NCBI GenBank assembly: GCA_963575745.1
Contig: CAUYUJ010007191.1
Span: forward strand, 432,017-496,016
DNA length: 64,000 nucleotides
DNA from: Prorocentrum cordatum
Taxonomy: Eukaryota; Sar; Dinophyceae; Prorocentrales; Prorocentraceae
Direction: 5' to 3'
The stretch's first letter is position 1, and each line of letters starts with the position of its first letter. The notes beneath the pieces were generated by a model. The model made no database searches and was not told where the DNA came from. It was given only the letters and a program-made list of their open reading frames with translations. Shown in pieces: positions 33,091 to 43,900 of this stretch. A program made the translations under genes and the position numbers.

Positions 33091-33734
33091 TGAAGACGCA
33101 ACACGACCGCACGCGGCGCCGAGGGGAGAGCCACCGAGGAGGACCACCCGCCTTCCGCCCGTGCAGCTCTCTTGGAGGCTCCTCGCCGGAGCACAAACAC
33201 AAGCGGCGAGGGAGCCTCGAGCGACAGGCGGAAAGCGAAGCGCCCGGCCTGACCTGCCCACGCGTCGGGCGGTGCGACGCGGGGGAGCGATGTGCAGGGA
33301 AGAAGAGCAAGGGAGCTCGCGGGCCACGGGAGGGGGCGGCAGCGCGCTCGGCCCCCACCTGGCCCAAACCATGTACCCGAGCGCCTGTCCTGTTCTCGCG
33401 ATGGCCCATCGACACGACGCCCCGGAGAGGCGGTCGCCTTCGGCACCCCTGGACCGCGTGCCCCCGCCCGATGCTGTTCAGCCTGGCAGAGCTCACACAG
33501 CGCGGCAGATCTCGACGCATGCGGGAGACAGGTGGCGGAGGAGAAGGCACTCCTTCCCCCCCGCACTCCTTCTCCTCTTCCCCCTCCCCCTCCCATCCAT
33601 GAGCGGGAGGCGGTCAAGCGCGCGAGGCCAAGGAAGCCACCGTGGCGCGCACGTATACAATCTTGGTGCCGTCCGGGGCCTTCTCGAACCCAATCACCTG
33701 GACGAGGGGGGGGGGAGGCAGGATGTAGGAAGCA

Positions 33735-34022
33735 GGAGGCGGAGGAGGAGGAGGAGGAGGAGGAGGAGGAGGAGGAGGAGGAACAGGAGGAACAGGGGGG
33801 AGGGAGGGAGAGGAGGGAGGGAGGGAGGGAGGGAGGGAGGGAGGAGGGAGGGAGGGAGGGAGGGAGGGAGGGAGGAGGAGGAGGGAGGAGGGGAGGAGGA
33901 GGAGGAGGAGGAGGAGGAGGAGAGGAGGAGGAGGGAGGGAGGAGGAGGAGGAGGAGGGAGGGAGGAGGAGGAGGAGGAGGAGGAGGAGGAGGAGGAGGAG
34001 GAGGAGGAGGAGGAGGAGGAGG
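33735..34022. repeat. (GGA)n / (GGGA)n polypurine array
   Basis: GGA triplets at both ends with a GGGAGGGAGGGA core at 33797-33880. The longest Pro/Ser/Leu minus ORF (32694-34091) and the Gly/Glu plus ORF derive from it. The GGGA core could fold as a G-quadruplex. Confidence 0.95.
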
Positions 34023-34194
34023 GGGAGCGAAGCCATGGTCCACGGTAGGGGCGAGGCCCGTTGACGGCGGCTCTGTAGGCGCCGAGCGCACTTGTCAGCC
34101 ATGCCAGCGCAAGCCGAGGGGCCGCGGAACCCCCGGGTGTTCCCGGGGCCGCCCCCCGCGGCGAACCCTGGCCGAGACGCCACAGCAGGAGGTG

Positions 34195-34385
34195 CAGTCG
34201 GACCTGGGCCAGAAGAACACCCTTCAAGAACATGAGACCTTCCGCCGGCCAGTGCAAACAGAGCATCCAACGATACCCGACCCAGGATGCAAAAGAACAT
34301 CCAGCAAGCACGAAGAGCATTAGGGTACCCTCCCCGAACCGACCTCGATCTTGTACCTCGGCCCAACGGTAAGAAATTCGGCACC
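34195..34385 (+). repeat. ~180-bp dispersed repeat, copy 2
   Basis: Matches 13480-13660 block by block (GGCCAGAAGAACACCCTTCA, ACATCCAGCAAGCACGAAG, CGAACCGACCTCGATCTTGT). Confidence 0.75.
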
Positions 34386-34929
34386 CCGTCTACCATCGCA
34401 AGAAGCCATGGAGGGGGCCCTCATGGTGGCGTGGCCGCGCCGTGTTCTTCGATACCCCGCCCGGGACAGTCCCATCTCCAGCGCGGGGAGGCATCGTTGG
34501 CCATCTCGCCGGCCGTGGCCCAGCTGATGTTGGGGACGTCGCTGCTTCGTCTTCTTCCTCCCCTGAAAGGGGGGAAGGAAGAGCAAGGAGAAAGGGGAGA
34601 GGAGGGAGGAGCAAAAATAAGGGGAAGAAGAGGGGGGTGATAGGTGTGATCCCTCTTGGATGCCTTGCATCCCTGGAGGGGGGGGCCTACGCGCCTCCTC
34701 TCTAGACCCAGCACGGCCCAGTGAGGATGTGAGCCGCACAGGACCCAGTTCGCACGGACGCTCCCCGAGCGAATCTTGGGAAAAACGGCGCAGGGCTGCC
34801 AAGTAGGAGGGGGGAAAAAGGAGATCTGGACGTGGGGGAAAAGGATAATGAACACGATGAGTAATCGGAGCAGGACAGGAAAACGAGGAGCAAGAGCGCG
34901 CTTCTTTATGTTCGACGATGACGGGCGTC

Positions 34930-35035
34930 AGGGGGGGGGGGGGGGCGGGGGGGGTATGATAACGTCCCCCCCGCCGTGTGGTTCCGGCACCACAGACGCG
35001 CCCGCGCGCACGACGCGACGAGTGACGAACGACGA

Positions 35036-35097
<62 letters not shown>

Positions 35098-35100
35098 ACG
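34930..35100. repeat. Poly(G) tract and (CGA)n array
   Basis: A G run with a single C at 34932-34954, and about 20 pure CGA triplets at 35037-35098. Confidence 0.95.
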
Positions 35101-35109
35101 AGCAGCATA

Positions 35110-35450
35110 TAGGTGGCGATCTGCCCCACTGCGCCTGTGTACACCACAACGCTGGCGTGCACCACAGCGCGCGTGTACACCACAATTCCTGCGCACACTG
35201 CAACACCGCAACACCGCGTATACCTGCGTACACTCAACGCTTGCGTACACTACAGCGCCGGTGTACGTGTGTACACCGCAGCAACCATGTACAAAACAGC
35301 GCCTGCGTACACCACAATGCTTGCGCGCACCGCAGCATCTGTGCACGCCACAACGCCTGTCTACACCACAACATCCGCGTGCAACGCAGCGCTGGTATAC
35401 ACCACAGTGCCTGCGTGCATAGGACAGGTAGAAGGAGCATGTATGTGAGG
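35110..35450 (+). repeat. 18-bp minisatellite, about 18 units
   Basis: Unit like GTACACCACAGCGCCTGC with variable positions. The 18-bp period keeps a frame open (VYTTAPACTT-type hexapeptides). The same repeat, reverse-oriented, occurs at the 3' end of the LINE (35880-35960). Confidence 0.9.
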
Positions 35451-35534
35451 ATCTGCTGCGGACAACTAAACGCCACGCCAGGAAAGTGCTGATAATCGAG
35501 TGCGACGTTTTTCCCTCATCCCCCCTTCTCCACC

Positions 35535-35605
35535 CCCACCTCCTCCTCCTCCCCTTCCTCCTCCTCCTCCTCCTCCTCCTCCTCCTCCTCCTCCTCCTCC
35601 TTACC
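35535..35605. repeat. (TCC)n array
   Basis: Pure TCC triplets between the 18-bp minisatellite and the LINE 3' end. Confidence 0.95.
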
Positions 35606-35879
35606 CCCTGTCGTGCGGGTTGGCGCTGCAGCGCACGTGCGCATCTCAGCGTGCACCGCAGAATGGTAATCGGTCCACTTGGTTCTCGGACGGCCAAATT
35701 AGCTGGAGCCTCCAGGACGCAGATGGGAGGAGTTAGGGTGGTGCGGGCGGACGCGGGAGGACTCGTACATCCCAGCGGCGCTCCTTTGTGCATAAGTATT
35801 CCTTTTCGATCGTTTTCTTTGGAATCCACAAGCGCTTCATTTTGTCATACGGGTTCCTTCTGACATTCTATAGACAACA

Positions 35880-35960
35880 GTGGTGCTGTGTTGCACACGG
35901 TTGCTGTGGTGCACGCGGGCGCCGTGGTGTACACGGGCACTGCAATGCACTGGTTGGCGG
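35880..35960 (-). repeat. 18-bp repeat tail of the LINE
   Basis: In LINE orientation it reads GTGTACACCACGGCGCCCGC followed by GTGCACCACAGC units, the same minisatellite as at 35110-35450 but on the other strand. It may be the element's 3' terminal repeat. Confidence 0.6.
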
Positions 35961-36023
35961 CAGTAACGCGGGAACCGTGGCGCGCGGTCCATAAACCGGT
36001 GTCTACGAGGCTCCGCTGCTCTA

Positions 36024-36235
36024 TTTGGACGCCCGAAATGGGTACGGAAAGCATGGGTACAATGCCCAACAACAAAAGTTGCCCCAAACCAACAGCGGCC
36101 GCTGTTGGGCAGGCGGCCTTCTGTCTCCAATGGACACAGGCCGCGGTGGCGTGGACAGTGAGTCCTGTTCAAAATGAACAGGAACTGCTGTTGGGCATTG
36201 TACCCGTTTTTCATTACCCATTTCGGGCGTCCAGA
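36024..36235. mobile_element. Family C TIR element inside the LINE, copy 1
   Basis: 212 bp with ~45-bp inverted ends: TTGGACGCCCGAAATGGGTA at the left is inverted as CCCATTTCGGGCGTCCA at the right, and both continue to GCCCAACA. CTCTA flanks both sides (36019-36023 and 36236-36240), a probable target duplication. Removing element plus one CTCTA joins the LINE tail frame (CPARQRRVE onto QRSLVDTG), so it inserted after the LINE. A related copy is at 63686-63987. No transposase. Confidence 0.85.
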
Positions 36236-36505
36236 CTCTACGCGTCTCTGTCGAGCAGGACACACGTGTGCTCTCAACGCCTCTCTGCCCGGGCAAGAGA
36301 CTTTGCACTCCGGGCATTGCCATACCCACCCCGTGGTGATCACGTCGGGATCGCACACCGCATGCTCCACGTTGTAATGGAAGCACATGTTGTTCGGCGC
36401 GTCACACACTAAATCGCAGACTGGGCAAACTCTGGGGTCGATAGCTGCAGCCGTGCGGCGTTTCAAAAAGCGATATCCCTCCCCGACCGGACGCACCAAA
36501 GGCAC
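36236..36505 (-). pseudogene. LINE C-terminal C2H2-type zinc-finger segment
   Basis: Minus strand: CPVCDLVCDAPNNMCFHYNV ends with H at the fourth ligand position (C-x2-C-x12-H-x4-H), and CPECKVSCPGREALRAHVC gives a second C-x2-C-x12-H finger. It follows the RT segment in the same frame, separated only by a TAG at 36506-36508. Such C-terminal fingers are known in several LINE clades and probably help nucleic-acid binding. Confidence 0.75.
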
Positions 36506-38156
36506 CTACTGACCAGGGATCCAGCGCGACAAACAATCCTGTTCAGATGCTGACAAACGGTGAGCCACTCCGAGCTGGCTACATGACATGCGGCACCATA
36601 TCTTGCGGAGCTGCGCGTGCGGGAACCAAACCAGCTTCGAGAGCCCCGCGTGATCCAGAACGTGCTCTAGCCACCTCGGCTGCAGGATCCCGACCCCTGC
36701 TTGCCGGCTCTGACCGCACCAACCGAACAAAGCTTGCTTGGGCCGCCTATGCACTGGCATACGGGCCATGTGTCCCAACCACGCCAAGCTCTGTCTCGCT
36801 ATAACGTCCACCATGGATTCCCACCCCGCCACCGCATACAGTTGCTCATCCGTGACATGGAATCCCAGCAACCGGTGCACGTCCATCCCCATGGCCTTGC
36901 GCACCGCGTAATGCGCCACACGCTGTGCCAACAATAGTTGTCGCTTCGTCCACGCCCTGGACTTGGAGAACGCTACCATAGTGGGCACGGCCGCGGCTTT
37001 CATGATAGTTAAGCGCACGTGCCGGCGCACCCCGCTGCGGCCCCCCCTGCCGAAACGGCCCTTGGGCTTCCAGGCTTGTCGCTCTTCCGCGACTTTCGCG
37101 CGAGCTCTGCTGGCGCGCCACGCAGTGCCCTTGTCCTGTTTGCCGCCTTCGGATATGATGCCGCCAACATGTCGGACACTCGCTACTTCCCCAAAGCCTC
37201 TGACCTCATACGGGCTGCGGTCCTGTGCGCTGATCCTCAGACATTCCATTTGAGCTCGGTTCACTCGTTCCTCCCAGTCCCCGAGCGTCGTCACAAAAGC
37301 CCCTTCGGCACGCTGCACTGCCTCCTCGCTACCGCAGATGCCCGTGTCATCTGCGTACCCAAAGTCACCAATTACCGAGCTAGCTACATCTCTGTGTGTG
37401 CTGCCTTTTGCTCCTACCACCTTGATGCGGGAATTCTTCACCAAATCCGCTTGTGTTCGGCAGTGCCACTGAATTCTGGCCGGCTCGCCCCGCTCCGCGG
37501 CGGCGGCCTCCCGCCGGGCGCGGAAATGCCCCATCACCCCACCGTGGTAATCTTAAAAAGTGGCGGGGGGGGCGATGGGCAACCTTCACGGAGCCCTCTA
37601 TCTGACAGCCGCGGTTGGGACAGGCTGCCCGCGACGCGCGCTGCGTACTCCGCGCCTTCGCAAAGCGTCCGAGAAACCTTCATCACCCCAACATCACACC
37701 CCTGGCGCTTCAAGAGCTCCCAGAGCCCGTCCTTGCACGCGCGCGGGTAGGCTGTCTCGATATCAATCAAGCTGAACCGAAACCACTGCGCGTCCTCTTT
37801 GTTCCCCCCCGGCAAATCTCCTCCACCAACCGACGGCTAGTCTGTAACGCGTCGTCAACGCCGCGCCCTATCCGGAAACCGCATTGGGTCTCACGCATAA
37901 AGCCCTCCACCCATTGCCCCAACCGCGCCGCCACCACTCTCGCCAGCAATTTTGACCCGACACTGAGCAGGGCTATTCCGCGGTACGTGTTCTTGTCGGA
38001 CCGGCTGCCCTTTCCTGTCCAAAGTGGCACCGCCACGCCCGCCTTCCATGATCTCGACCATTCTCGACTTTCATCATGATCCGCAGCTGACGACGCCCGC
38101 GCCACATCTCCTGCGCAACCTTGAAGACTGCCGCGCGGAACTGACGGCCACAGCAC
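36506..38156 (-). pseudogene. LINE reverse transcriptase domain (frameshifted)
   Basis: Three overlapping minus ORFs cover the palm and thumb. 37767-38156 has PLWTGKGSRSDKNTYRGIAL and GFRIGRGVDDALQ. 37534-37815 has FSLIDIETAYPRACKDGLW, where the Asp of LID is motif A, and DRGLREGCPSPPPPLF, motif B. 36506-37537 has GDFGYADDTGICGS, motif C with YADD, and a long thumb region. The three ORFs are in different frames, so at least two indels break the domain, but all catalytic aspartates survive. Confidence 0.9.
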
Positions 38157-38169
38157 CTCAGGGCTTCGA

Positions 38170-39025
38170 CTAGGAACTCGTCTGCCCCCGCGGCCTCCCT
38201 AGGCGCACGTGGCCAAGACACCGATCGAACTCCACTCGACTCGGCACGTGGCCGAGCCATGGCGTTGGCCGAGCTTCCTTCTGAACGTTCTGCCGCGCCC
38301 GCTCGCGCACCGCTCCCCTGCCTTCTGACAACTTCCGAAAGTGCGTTGCCCACGCTTCTCGCTCCGATTCCTGGTCGCCCACCCCCTGACGGCCCCCGTC
38401 CTTCCGACCACTCTTGGGCCGATCGCGTAATCCCCTGAACAAGTCGTAGAGAAGCGACAGATTGCCTCTCTCGGCGGCCTCTGTGGTTAGCCAACCCTGT
38501 TCCTCCCACCGAGCTTGTTCCCATCGCCGTAGCTGTTCTCACTTGGACGTCCTCGATCGACTCAAGGCGCGTCCACCATCAACGCGTTCTGCCTCTACTG
38601 CCTCCGTCCCGGGTCGTGGATCCAGACGCGCGGCCCGATCCCGCGCTCTGGCCGTCGCGATCTCCTCATCTAGTGCTGCGACGTCGCCTTCTTTACCTTC
38701 CATCCACGGGCGCTGGGCACGTCTGGGAGGCGCCGCCCCTAACGCCTAACGCTTCCAGTGCAGCTGCATGCGATATGGCCACTAAATCCTCCCAGTGGAT
38801 TCCTTCTCCCTCCTGCGCCGCCGCCCTGTCCGTAAGATCCTCGAAAGTCGACCGGCACCGATGTGCTTGTGCTGTGGGGCCACTCAGACTCGCCCACGCA
38901 GGTCGCGACTTTCGACCCGACTGCCCCTTCGATCGACGCCGATCGCGCGCCTCGAGGCACGTCAGTTCCACTGGCTCATGGTCTGTGTACTCTTTCCAGT
39001 TCCACGTTGGCCCTGCGCGTCTCAA
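38170..39025 (-). pseudogene. LINE linker between endonuclease and RT
   Basis: Minus ORFs 38693-39025 (WNWKEYTDHEPVELTCLEAR), 37973-38542 and 38170-38442 (REAWATHFRKLSEGRGAV, PSRVEFDRCLGHVR, then EAAGADEFLVEALR) are typical of the region upstream of the RT. Frame changes show further decay. Confidence 0.7.
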
Positions 39026-39059
39026 AAGGCCACGCTGCAGTGGGGTAGTTTCGCGCGTG

Positions 39060-39830
39060 TAACACCTTCGTGTCTACTGCAAACCATCTGGTCTTCCGCG
39101 GGATCAGGATGTGATCGATCATGCGTCTGTTACCATAGCGCGGATGTTCCCACTTTCACTGTTCCTTGCGTTTCCACAGGGTGTCCGTGACCAACAACTG
39201 GTGAGCCTTACAGAACTCCGCAAATCGACGGCTCACTTCGAACGCGTCGAGCTGCCGCGCCGCGCCCGCCCCTGACGTCCTGGGCCCAGCTTCGCCCCCG
39301 AACTCCCCACTTGCTCCGCGGAGGGCATCCGCGCTCATGTCCCCCCCGATGACGGCGCGATAGTTTCGGGGGGCATTGGAGATGAGCTCCCCCATGTCCT
39401 CCCAAAACTTCCCTCGCTCTGAGGCCGCCGCTGGCTTCGCTGTGGGGGCATGCCCCACCGTGAGGAACCAGCCTCGCCGGCTCCCCCCTCGGCCCAGGTA
39501 GACCGCCAGTCCGCGGCATCTCATTCCTGCTCGCCGTCCCCCGATAGCATGCTGCATTGCCCCAGTGCCCCGCCATCGTTTCGCCCAGGCTTCCCCCAAG
39601 GCGACCGACACTTTCCAATGTCACCACCGTGCACGTTTGCTCTCGCGTCTGGTACTCGTATACCCCCGCGCGGTGGTAAGCGACGTCGCTCAACAGGACA
39701 GCCTGCCATCGACGTTCTTCAAAGAGGCGGAACAGACATGCCCGCTTTGCCAAAGGGTCCGCGCGCGAGTAGCGCCCACCAAATCCACGCACATTCCAGC
39801 AGCCCACTCGGGCGTTCGAAGGTTTCTTTG
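39060..39830 (-). pseudogene. LINE AP-endonuclease (EEP) domain (frameshift and stop)
   Basis: Starts with GCWNVRGFGGRYSRADPL (catalytic Asn in the WNVRG motif), then AVLLSD. After a frameshift near 39560 it continues RRGWFLTVGHAPT, FWEDMGELI, GGDMSADAL and QLLVTDTLWKRKEQ. An in-frame TGA at 39156-39158 is followed by KWEHPRYGNRRMIDHILIPR, which carries the terminal D-H catalytic pair. All EEP landmarks are present but in broken frames. Confidence 0.85.
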
Positions 39831-40150
39831 GCTTAGGGTCCCTCTTTGTGGTGGCCCTCCTAAGGATTCTATTCTGCGTAAACCTCTAGTCGGATTTTTC
39901 TTCTGTCTCGTGCGTTTACGTCGAGCCCTCGTAGCCTTCTGCACCCGCTGGATAGGCGTCTCCCCACCCGTTCTCCCACCCGCTCCATCCACCTCCATAT
40001 CTGGCGGCGCGTTTCTGGGAGGTCGGAGGGCCACCACAGCGCAGCGCCCTGGAGAGGCACTTCAAGGATCAAAAGGCCCAGACCCAAACGCCACGCCACA
40101 CTTGCCAATCCCCGTTGACCAGGAGGGAACCAGCCTCGCACTGCTAGTTG

Positions 40151-40744
40151 CGTAGGGGAAGATTATAGGAATCCAACCGCCCCCGCACAAACATGGCAAC
40201 GAGCCGTGCCCGCCCGCCCCACTCGAAATTTGAGCCGACATACGGCGGTGAGGAAACTGATGAAAGGTCGTACACGACGCATGTTTCAAACAAGGCGCCC
40301 CCCCACCACCAAACAGCGCAGCCACTGTGAGGCGACGGGAGCTGCTATCCGGGCCAGGGGGAACCCAGTAGCACTCCCATCAGTGGGTTGGCCGCCCCTT
40401 GGGTGCCAGCGCAGTCCCCCGAGCAACCTCCCCCCGGGCCCCCAGGGAACGTTGCCCCGCGGCTCAACCGGGAGGTGTGGGCACTTCGAGCCAGGCGCCA
40501 TACCGCCCAGTCACGGAACCCAAATCGCATGTTGGAGCCATAGCACCCCCACGCAACGACCCAGACGCAATATGGGGGGATCTCTCCCCTACTTACGCAT
40601 CATACCATCTACGCCGTCATCGAGAGCGCTGTAAGCTCCCGTCCGACTCGGCGACGTGCCAGTGTGGTTGGCGGCCACACGCGACACCGCGGCCCTGGGA
40701 GCGAGGCGTAGGCCGGTGAGGACACCGTGGCCCCTGCTCTCCAC
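40151..40744. other. Spacer upstream of the LINE
   Basis: May include the LINE 5' region. A plus frame at 40540-40700 (SYHLRRHRERCKLPSDSATC) and minus frames are open, but nothing is recognised. Confidence 0.3.
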
Positions 40745-41640
40745 ACGCTGACCATGTCGGCGTACCCCTCACTCGTTCCGTAGCCCCCAGGAAAGGGGTT
40801 TCGCATGCCCTACTCCACCAGTTTCGGAACACCCCTCACACGTTTCGTGGCCCCGTCGGGACATCCACCGAAGCCGCAATGAGAGGGGGGTCGCATGGTT
40901 TCTACTTGTGTCGGCAAACCCCGCAAACGCCTCGTGCCCCGACAGGGAGCTCCACCGAAGCGCCCAGGGGAGGGAGGGTCGTATGCGGTTCTCCACCCAG
41001 TTCGGCTTGGCTCCACAAGCAACTCCGCAAAGAACTGGGCTTCGCATGGGGCTCTCCACCCTTTCCGGCACACCCATCATACGAATGGTGGCCCCACAGG
41101 GAATATCACCGAAGCCTCCAGGAGGGGGGGGTTGCACGCGGTTCCCCGCCAATTTCAGCACACACAAACACACACACACACACACACGCGCACACACGCG
41201 CACACACACACACACGCACCTCACACGCTTCGTGGCCCTACAGGGGGCTCCACTGGAGCACCCAAGAGGTGGCCTTCGCATGCGGTCCACCACTCCGTTC
41301 GGCGCACCTCTCCCACGCTCCGTGGCCCCACACGGGGCTGCACCGCAGCGCCCAGGAGGGAGGTCTCGCATGCGGTGTCCCACTCATTCCGGCATACCCG
41401 TCACACATCTCGTGGGCACACAGGGAGCAGAGCCGAAGTCCCCAGGAGGGAGAGTTCGCCTGCGGTTCCCGACCCATCCCGGCACGCCCCTCACGCGCTT
41501 CGTGCCCCGACGAGGAGCCCCGCCGAAGGCTTCAGTGGCAGGGCCTGCATGCGTCTCCGCGCCAATGTCGACACACCCCTCGCACGCCCCGTGGCCCCGC
41601 AGGGAGCTCCACCGAAAACGGTACCCACAACGCGGCACCC
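40745..41640 (-). repeat. ~88-bp satellite, minus orientation, about 10 units
   Basis: Units marked by CCTCACACGCTTCGTGGCCC, GGGAGCTCCACCGAAGC and CGCATGCGGTTCTCCACCC. It is the reverse complement of the array at 43320-44700. A (CA)n tract at 41158-41218 sits inside one unit. Confidence 0.9.
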
Positions 41641-41784
41641 ACACCTGCACATGGCTGCGTGCTTCGCTGAGATACGTTTACACATCGGATTGGTTTCCGA
41701 GGTTTTGTGCTCGTATGTGTTGCTTCTAATCCCAAAGTTCTCGGTCCTTCCAAACTGTTGCCCCCGCCCGCTGCAGCGTTGACA

Positions 41785-41958
41785 TCATTTCAGGGTCGGA
41801 GCTCTGCTCCGGTCATTCAGAACTGGCGCTCGCGCCCCAGCGCGGCCACCATCTCTGGATCCGAACGATTCCTCCTCGTTGTCGCCCCCTTCGTTTCCCC
41901 TGCCCCACCTTTCCCTAATCCTCCTGCTCCTCCCGCCGCTCCTGCTCCTGCTCCTGCA
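41785..41958 (-). CDS. Possible terminal exon with Arg/Ser-rich segment
   Basis: Minus strand: after AATAACTGCAG the frame reads RSRSGGRSRRIRERWGRG, NEEESFGSRDGGRAG and ends RSRAPTLK before TGA at 41785. RS-rich tails occur in splicing-associated proteins, but the segment is short and part of it may be a GGAGCA-type simple repeat. Other frames are also open. Confidence 0.25.
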   Translation of the reverse strand, partial: CRSRSRSGGRSRRIRERWGRGNEGGDNEEESFGSRDGGRAGARAPVLNDRSRAPTLK

Positions 41959-42582
41959 GTTATTCCTCATCTTCCTCCTTCCCCATGCTTCACAGAGTTC
42001 TCCTGCTCATCCATCACTTCCTCCCAATTCATTCAGACTGCGCGTAACAAGATGGAGTCCGTTTGGGTGTCCCAGGTACGACATGACACCCGTTGGCGGA
42101 TATAGAGAAACATGAGCGCAATAGGGAGTGATGGGAGGGAGGGGTAGGATGTCATATGTGGCGCGAGCTCACCTAGCTTGGAGTCTCTCCTCTCCCTCCC
42201 CCAATATCATCCACTTCCTCTCCTTCCCCGCCCTTTGCCCTCTTCCCCTCTTCTCCTCTGCCGTCCCTCGCGCACCATCCCCCCAGACCACATGTGCCCC
42301 CCTACATGTTCCACTTCCCCCTTTTTCTTTCCCCAGTTCTCCTCCCCATCAACTCGCCTTCCCCTTCATATCCCCCATTCTGCTCCTCCCCCTCCCCTCC
42401 CTCTACCCACATTCCCCCCCCTTCCAATGCAATGACGCGCCCTTCACCCGTGAAAACCTGCCCACCAACCTCTAATAAACCACGTTCTGACCAAGATTTC
42501 AATGCGGATCCAGTCGTGTCGACGAGGGTCCCCCCCCCAAGAACAAGAAGGGGAGGCAGATGAGGAACCCGCTCCCCTTAAC

Positions 42583-42735
42583 CGGCCCCTCCCCCTGGTC
42601 TTCCTCTGGATCGTCCCCTGGGCGGCGCAACTTGGCCTGGCCCTTCAGGCCCCTGTGGGGTCCGTCGAACACCACGACCTCATCCTTGGCCTTCTCCGGG
42701 TGCCATGGCTTCGTCCACTTGTCGTCCAGCGGGAT
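42583..42735 (-). CDS. Predicted exon with KOW-like motif
   Basis: Minus strand, 51 codons, starting after TCCCCCTCCTTGAG and ending at a CCG|GTTAAG donor. It reads IPLDDKWTKPWHPEKAKDEV, then VVFDGPHRGLKGQAKLRRPG and DDPEEDQGEGP. The V-x-V-x-x-GPHRGLKG pattern resembles a KOW motif, found in transcription-elongation and ribosome-associated proteins. Third positions are almost all G or C. It begins and ends in phase 0 like the two exons upstream. The KOW suggestion rests on one motif. Confidence 0.55.
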
Positions 42736-42793
42736 CTCAAGGAGGGGGAGAGCGCGGGACACCGTCCCCTCTTGTTCCCGCCGTTTTCCTTAC

Positions 42794-42865
42794 CTCTTTC
42801 GTCCCTGGAAAACTCGATACGACTGGCCAGTTGCTCATCAATGTAGGCCCTACAGGAGGTCCGCT
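42794..42865 (-). CDS. Predicted exon upstream of the KOW-like exon
   Basis: 72 bp, 24 codons, between the acceptor GGGCCATGTTCCAG and the donor GAG|GTAAGG. In phase 0 it reads SGPPVGPTLMSNWPVV and SSFPGTKE and joins directly to the KOW-like exon. The intron to the next exon is 58 bp (42736-42793). An alternative frame (RAYIDEQLASRIEF) is open but leads to a stop in the next exon. Confidence 0.45.
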
Positions 42866-42956
42866 CTGGAACATGGCCCAATCAAACAAACACTCAGGAC
42901 AACTCGTTCGGGAAGGAAGCGCCCACACGTGCATCTCTTGCAAGGCTCGTGCCTAC

Positions 42957-43049
42957 CCCAGTGTATGAACGGCAGGTTGTGGTTTGCATTGTAACTAACA
43001 CACAGAACGCGAATGAGTCTGACATCAGTGGGCCCAAGTGTGAGTGGGC
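42957..43049 (-). CDS. Predicted exon, first of the three-exon run
   Basis: 93 bp, 31 codons, between GATCCTCATATTCAG and GGG|GTAGGC. In phase 0 it reads AHSHLGPLMSDSFAF..., ending RSYTG. A more protein-like frame (LGPTDVRLIRVLCVSYNANH) is offset by two bases and would break the chain, so the true boundaries may differ. The intron to the next exon is 91 bp (42866-42956). Confidence 0.35.
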
Positions 43050-43478
43050 CTGAATATGAGGATCTCAACAAACATGTGAGAAGAGGAAGGGACATCAAGG
43101 GAGGAGGAGGACGGAACAGAACATGAGACGGGGGAGCAATGAAACGCGCCTATTCAAACTGCCAGTGTGCCTGACATGTCCCAACGATACGGGCGCGAAC
43201 GCGCCTGTGATAACAGTCTGGTCGGCTGCGGCTCTTAATTTACATGGTGAATGGCACAACCATATGAATGTGTGGATATCGTCGCTATATGCGCCGCATT
43301 CGGAGGAGCTCCCTGTAATGCCACGAAGCGTGCGACGGGTGTGCCAAAATGGGTGCGGTAGGCGCATGCGAACGCAGCCACGGGGGCCGTCGGTGGGGCT
43401 TTCTAACGCGGTGGGCGTATGCGAACGCAGCCACTGGGGCCGCTGGTGGAATTCGCTATGGGGCCACGAAACGTGTGA

Positions 43479-43900
43479 GGTGTGTGTGTGTGTGTTTGTG
43501 TGTTTGTGTGTTTGTGTGTTTGTGTGTTTGTGTGTTTGTGTGTTTGTGTGTTTGTGTGTTTGTGTGTTTGTGTGTTTGTGTGTTTGTGTGTTGTGTGTTT
43601 GTGTGTTTGTGTGTTTGTGTGTTTGTGTGTTTGTGTGTTTGTGTGTTTGTGTGTTTGTGTGTTTGTGTGTTTGTGTGTGTGTGTTTGTGTGTTTGTGTGT
43701 TTGTGTGTTTGTGTGTTTGTGTGTTTGTGTGTTTGTGTGTTTGTGTGTTTGTGTGTTTTGTGTGTTTGTGTGTTTGTGTGTTTGTGTGTTTGTGTGTTTG
43801 TGTGTTTGTGTGTTTGTGTGTTTGTGTGTTTGTGTGTTTGTGTGTTTGTGTGTTTGTGTGTTTGTGTGTTTGTGTGTTTGTGTGTTTGTGTGTGTTGTGT
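43479..43900. repeat. (TTTGTGTG)n octanucleotide array
   Basis: About 50 copies of TTTGTGTG with rare length variants, starting inside a 90-bp satellite unit after CGTGTGAGGTGTG and running to the assembly gap. Confidence 0.98.

Larger units (their letters stand above)
35843..40150 (-). mobile_element. Decayed LINE-type retrotransposon (EEP-RT-C2H2)
   Basis: Minus-strand element read in the order: basic region (about 39870-40140), AP-endonuclease (about 39000-39830), linker (38170-39025), reverse transcriptase (36506-38156) and C-terminal zinc fingers (about 36260-36505). The single long ORF is split by several frameshifts and at least two in-frame stops, so it cannot make an intact polyprotein. 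The 3' end runs into an 18-bp minisatellite-like tail. The domain order fits APE-type non-LTR retrotransposons. Exact ends and target-site duplication were not resolved. Confidence 0.85.

Noticed and set aside
32694-34091. 465-codon minus ORF
   Set aside because: Most of it is the translation of a GGA/GGGA array in which no stop codons can arise; no domain.
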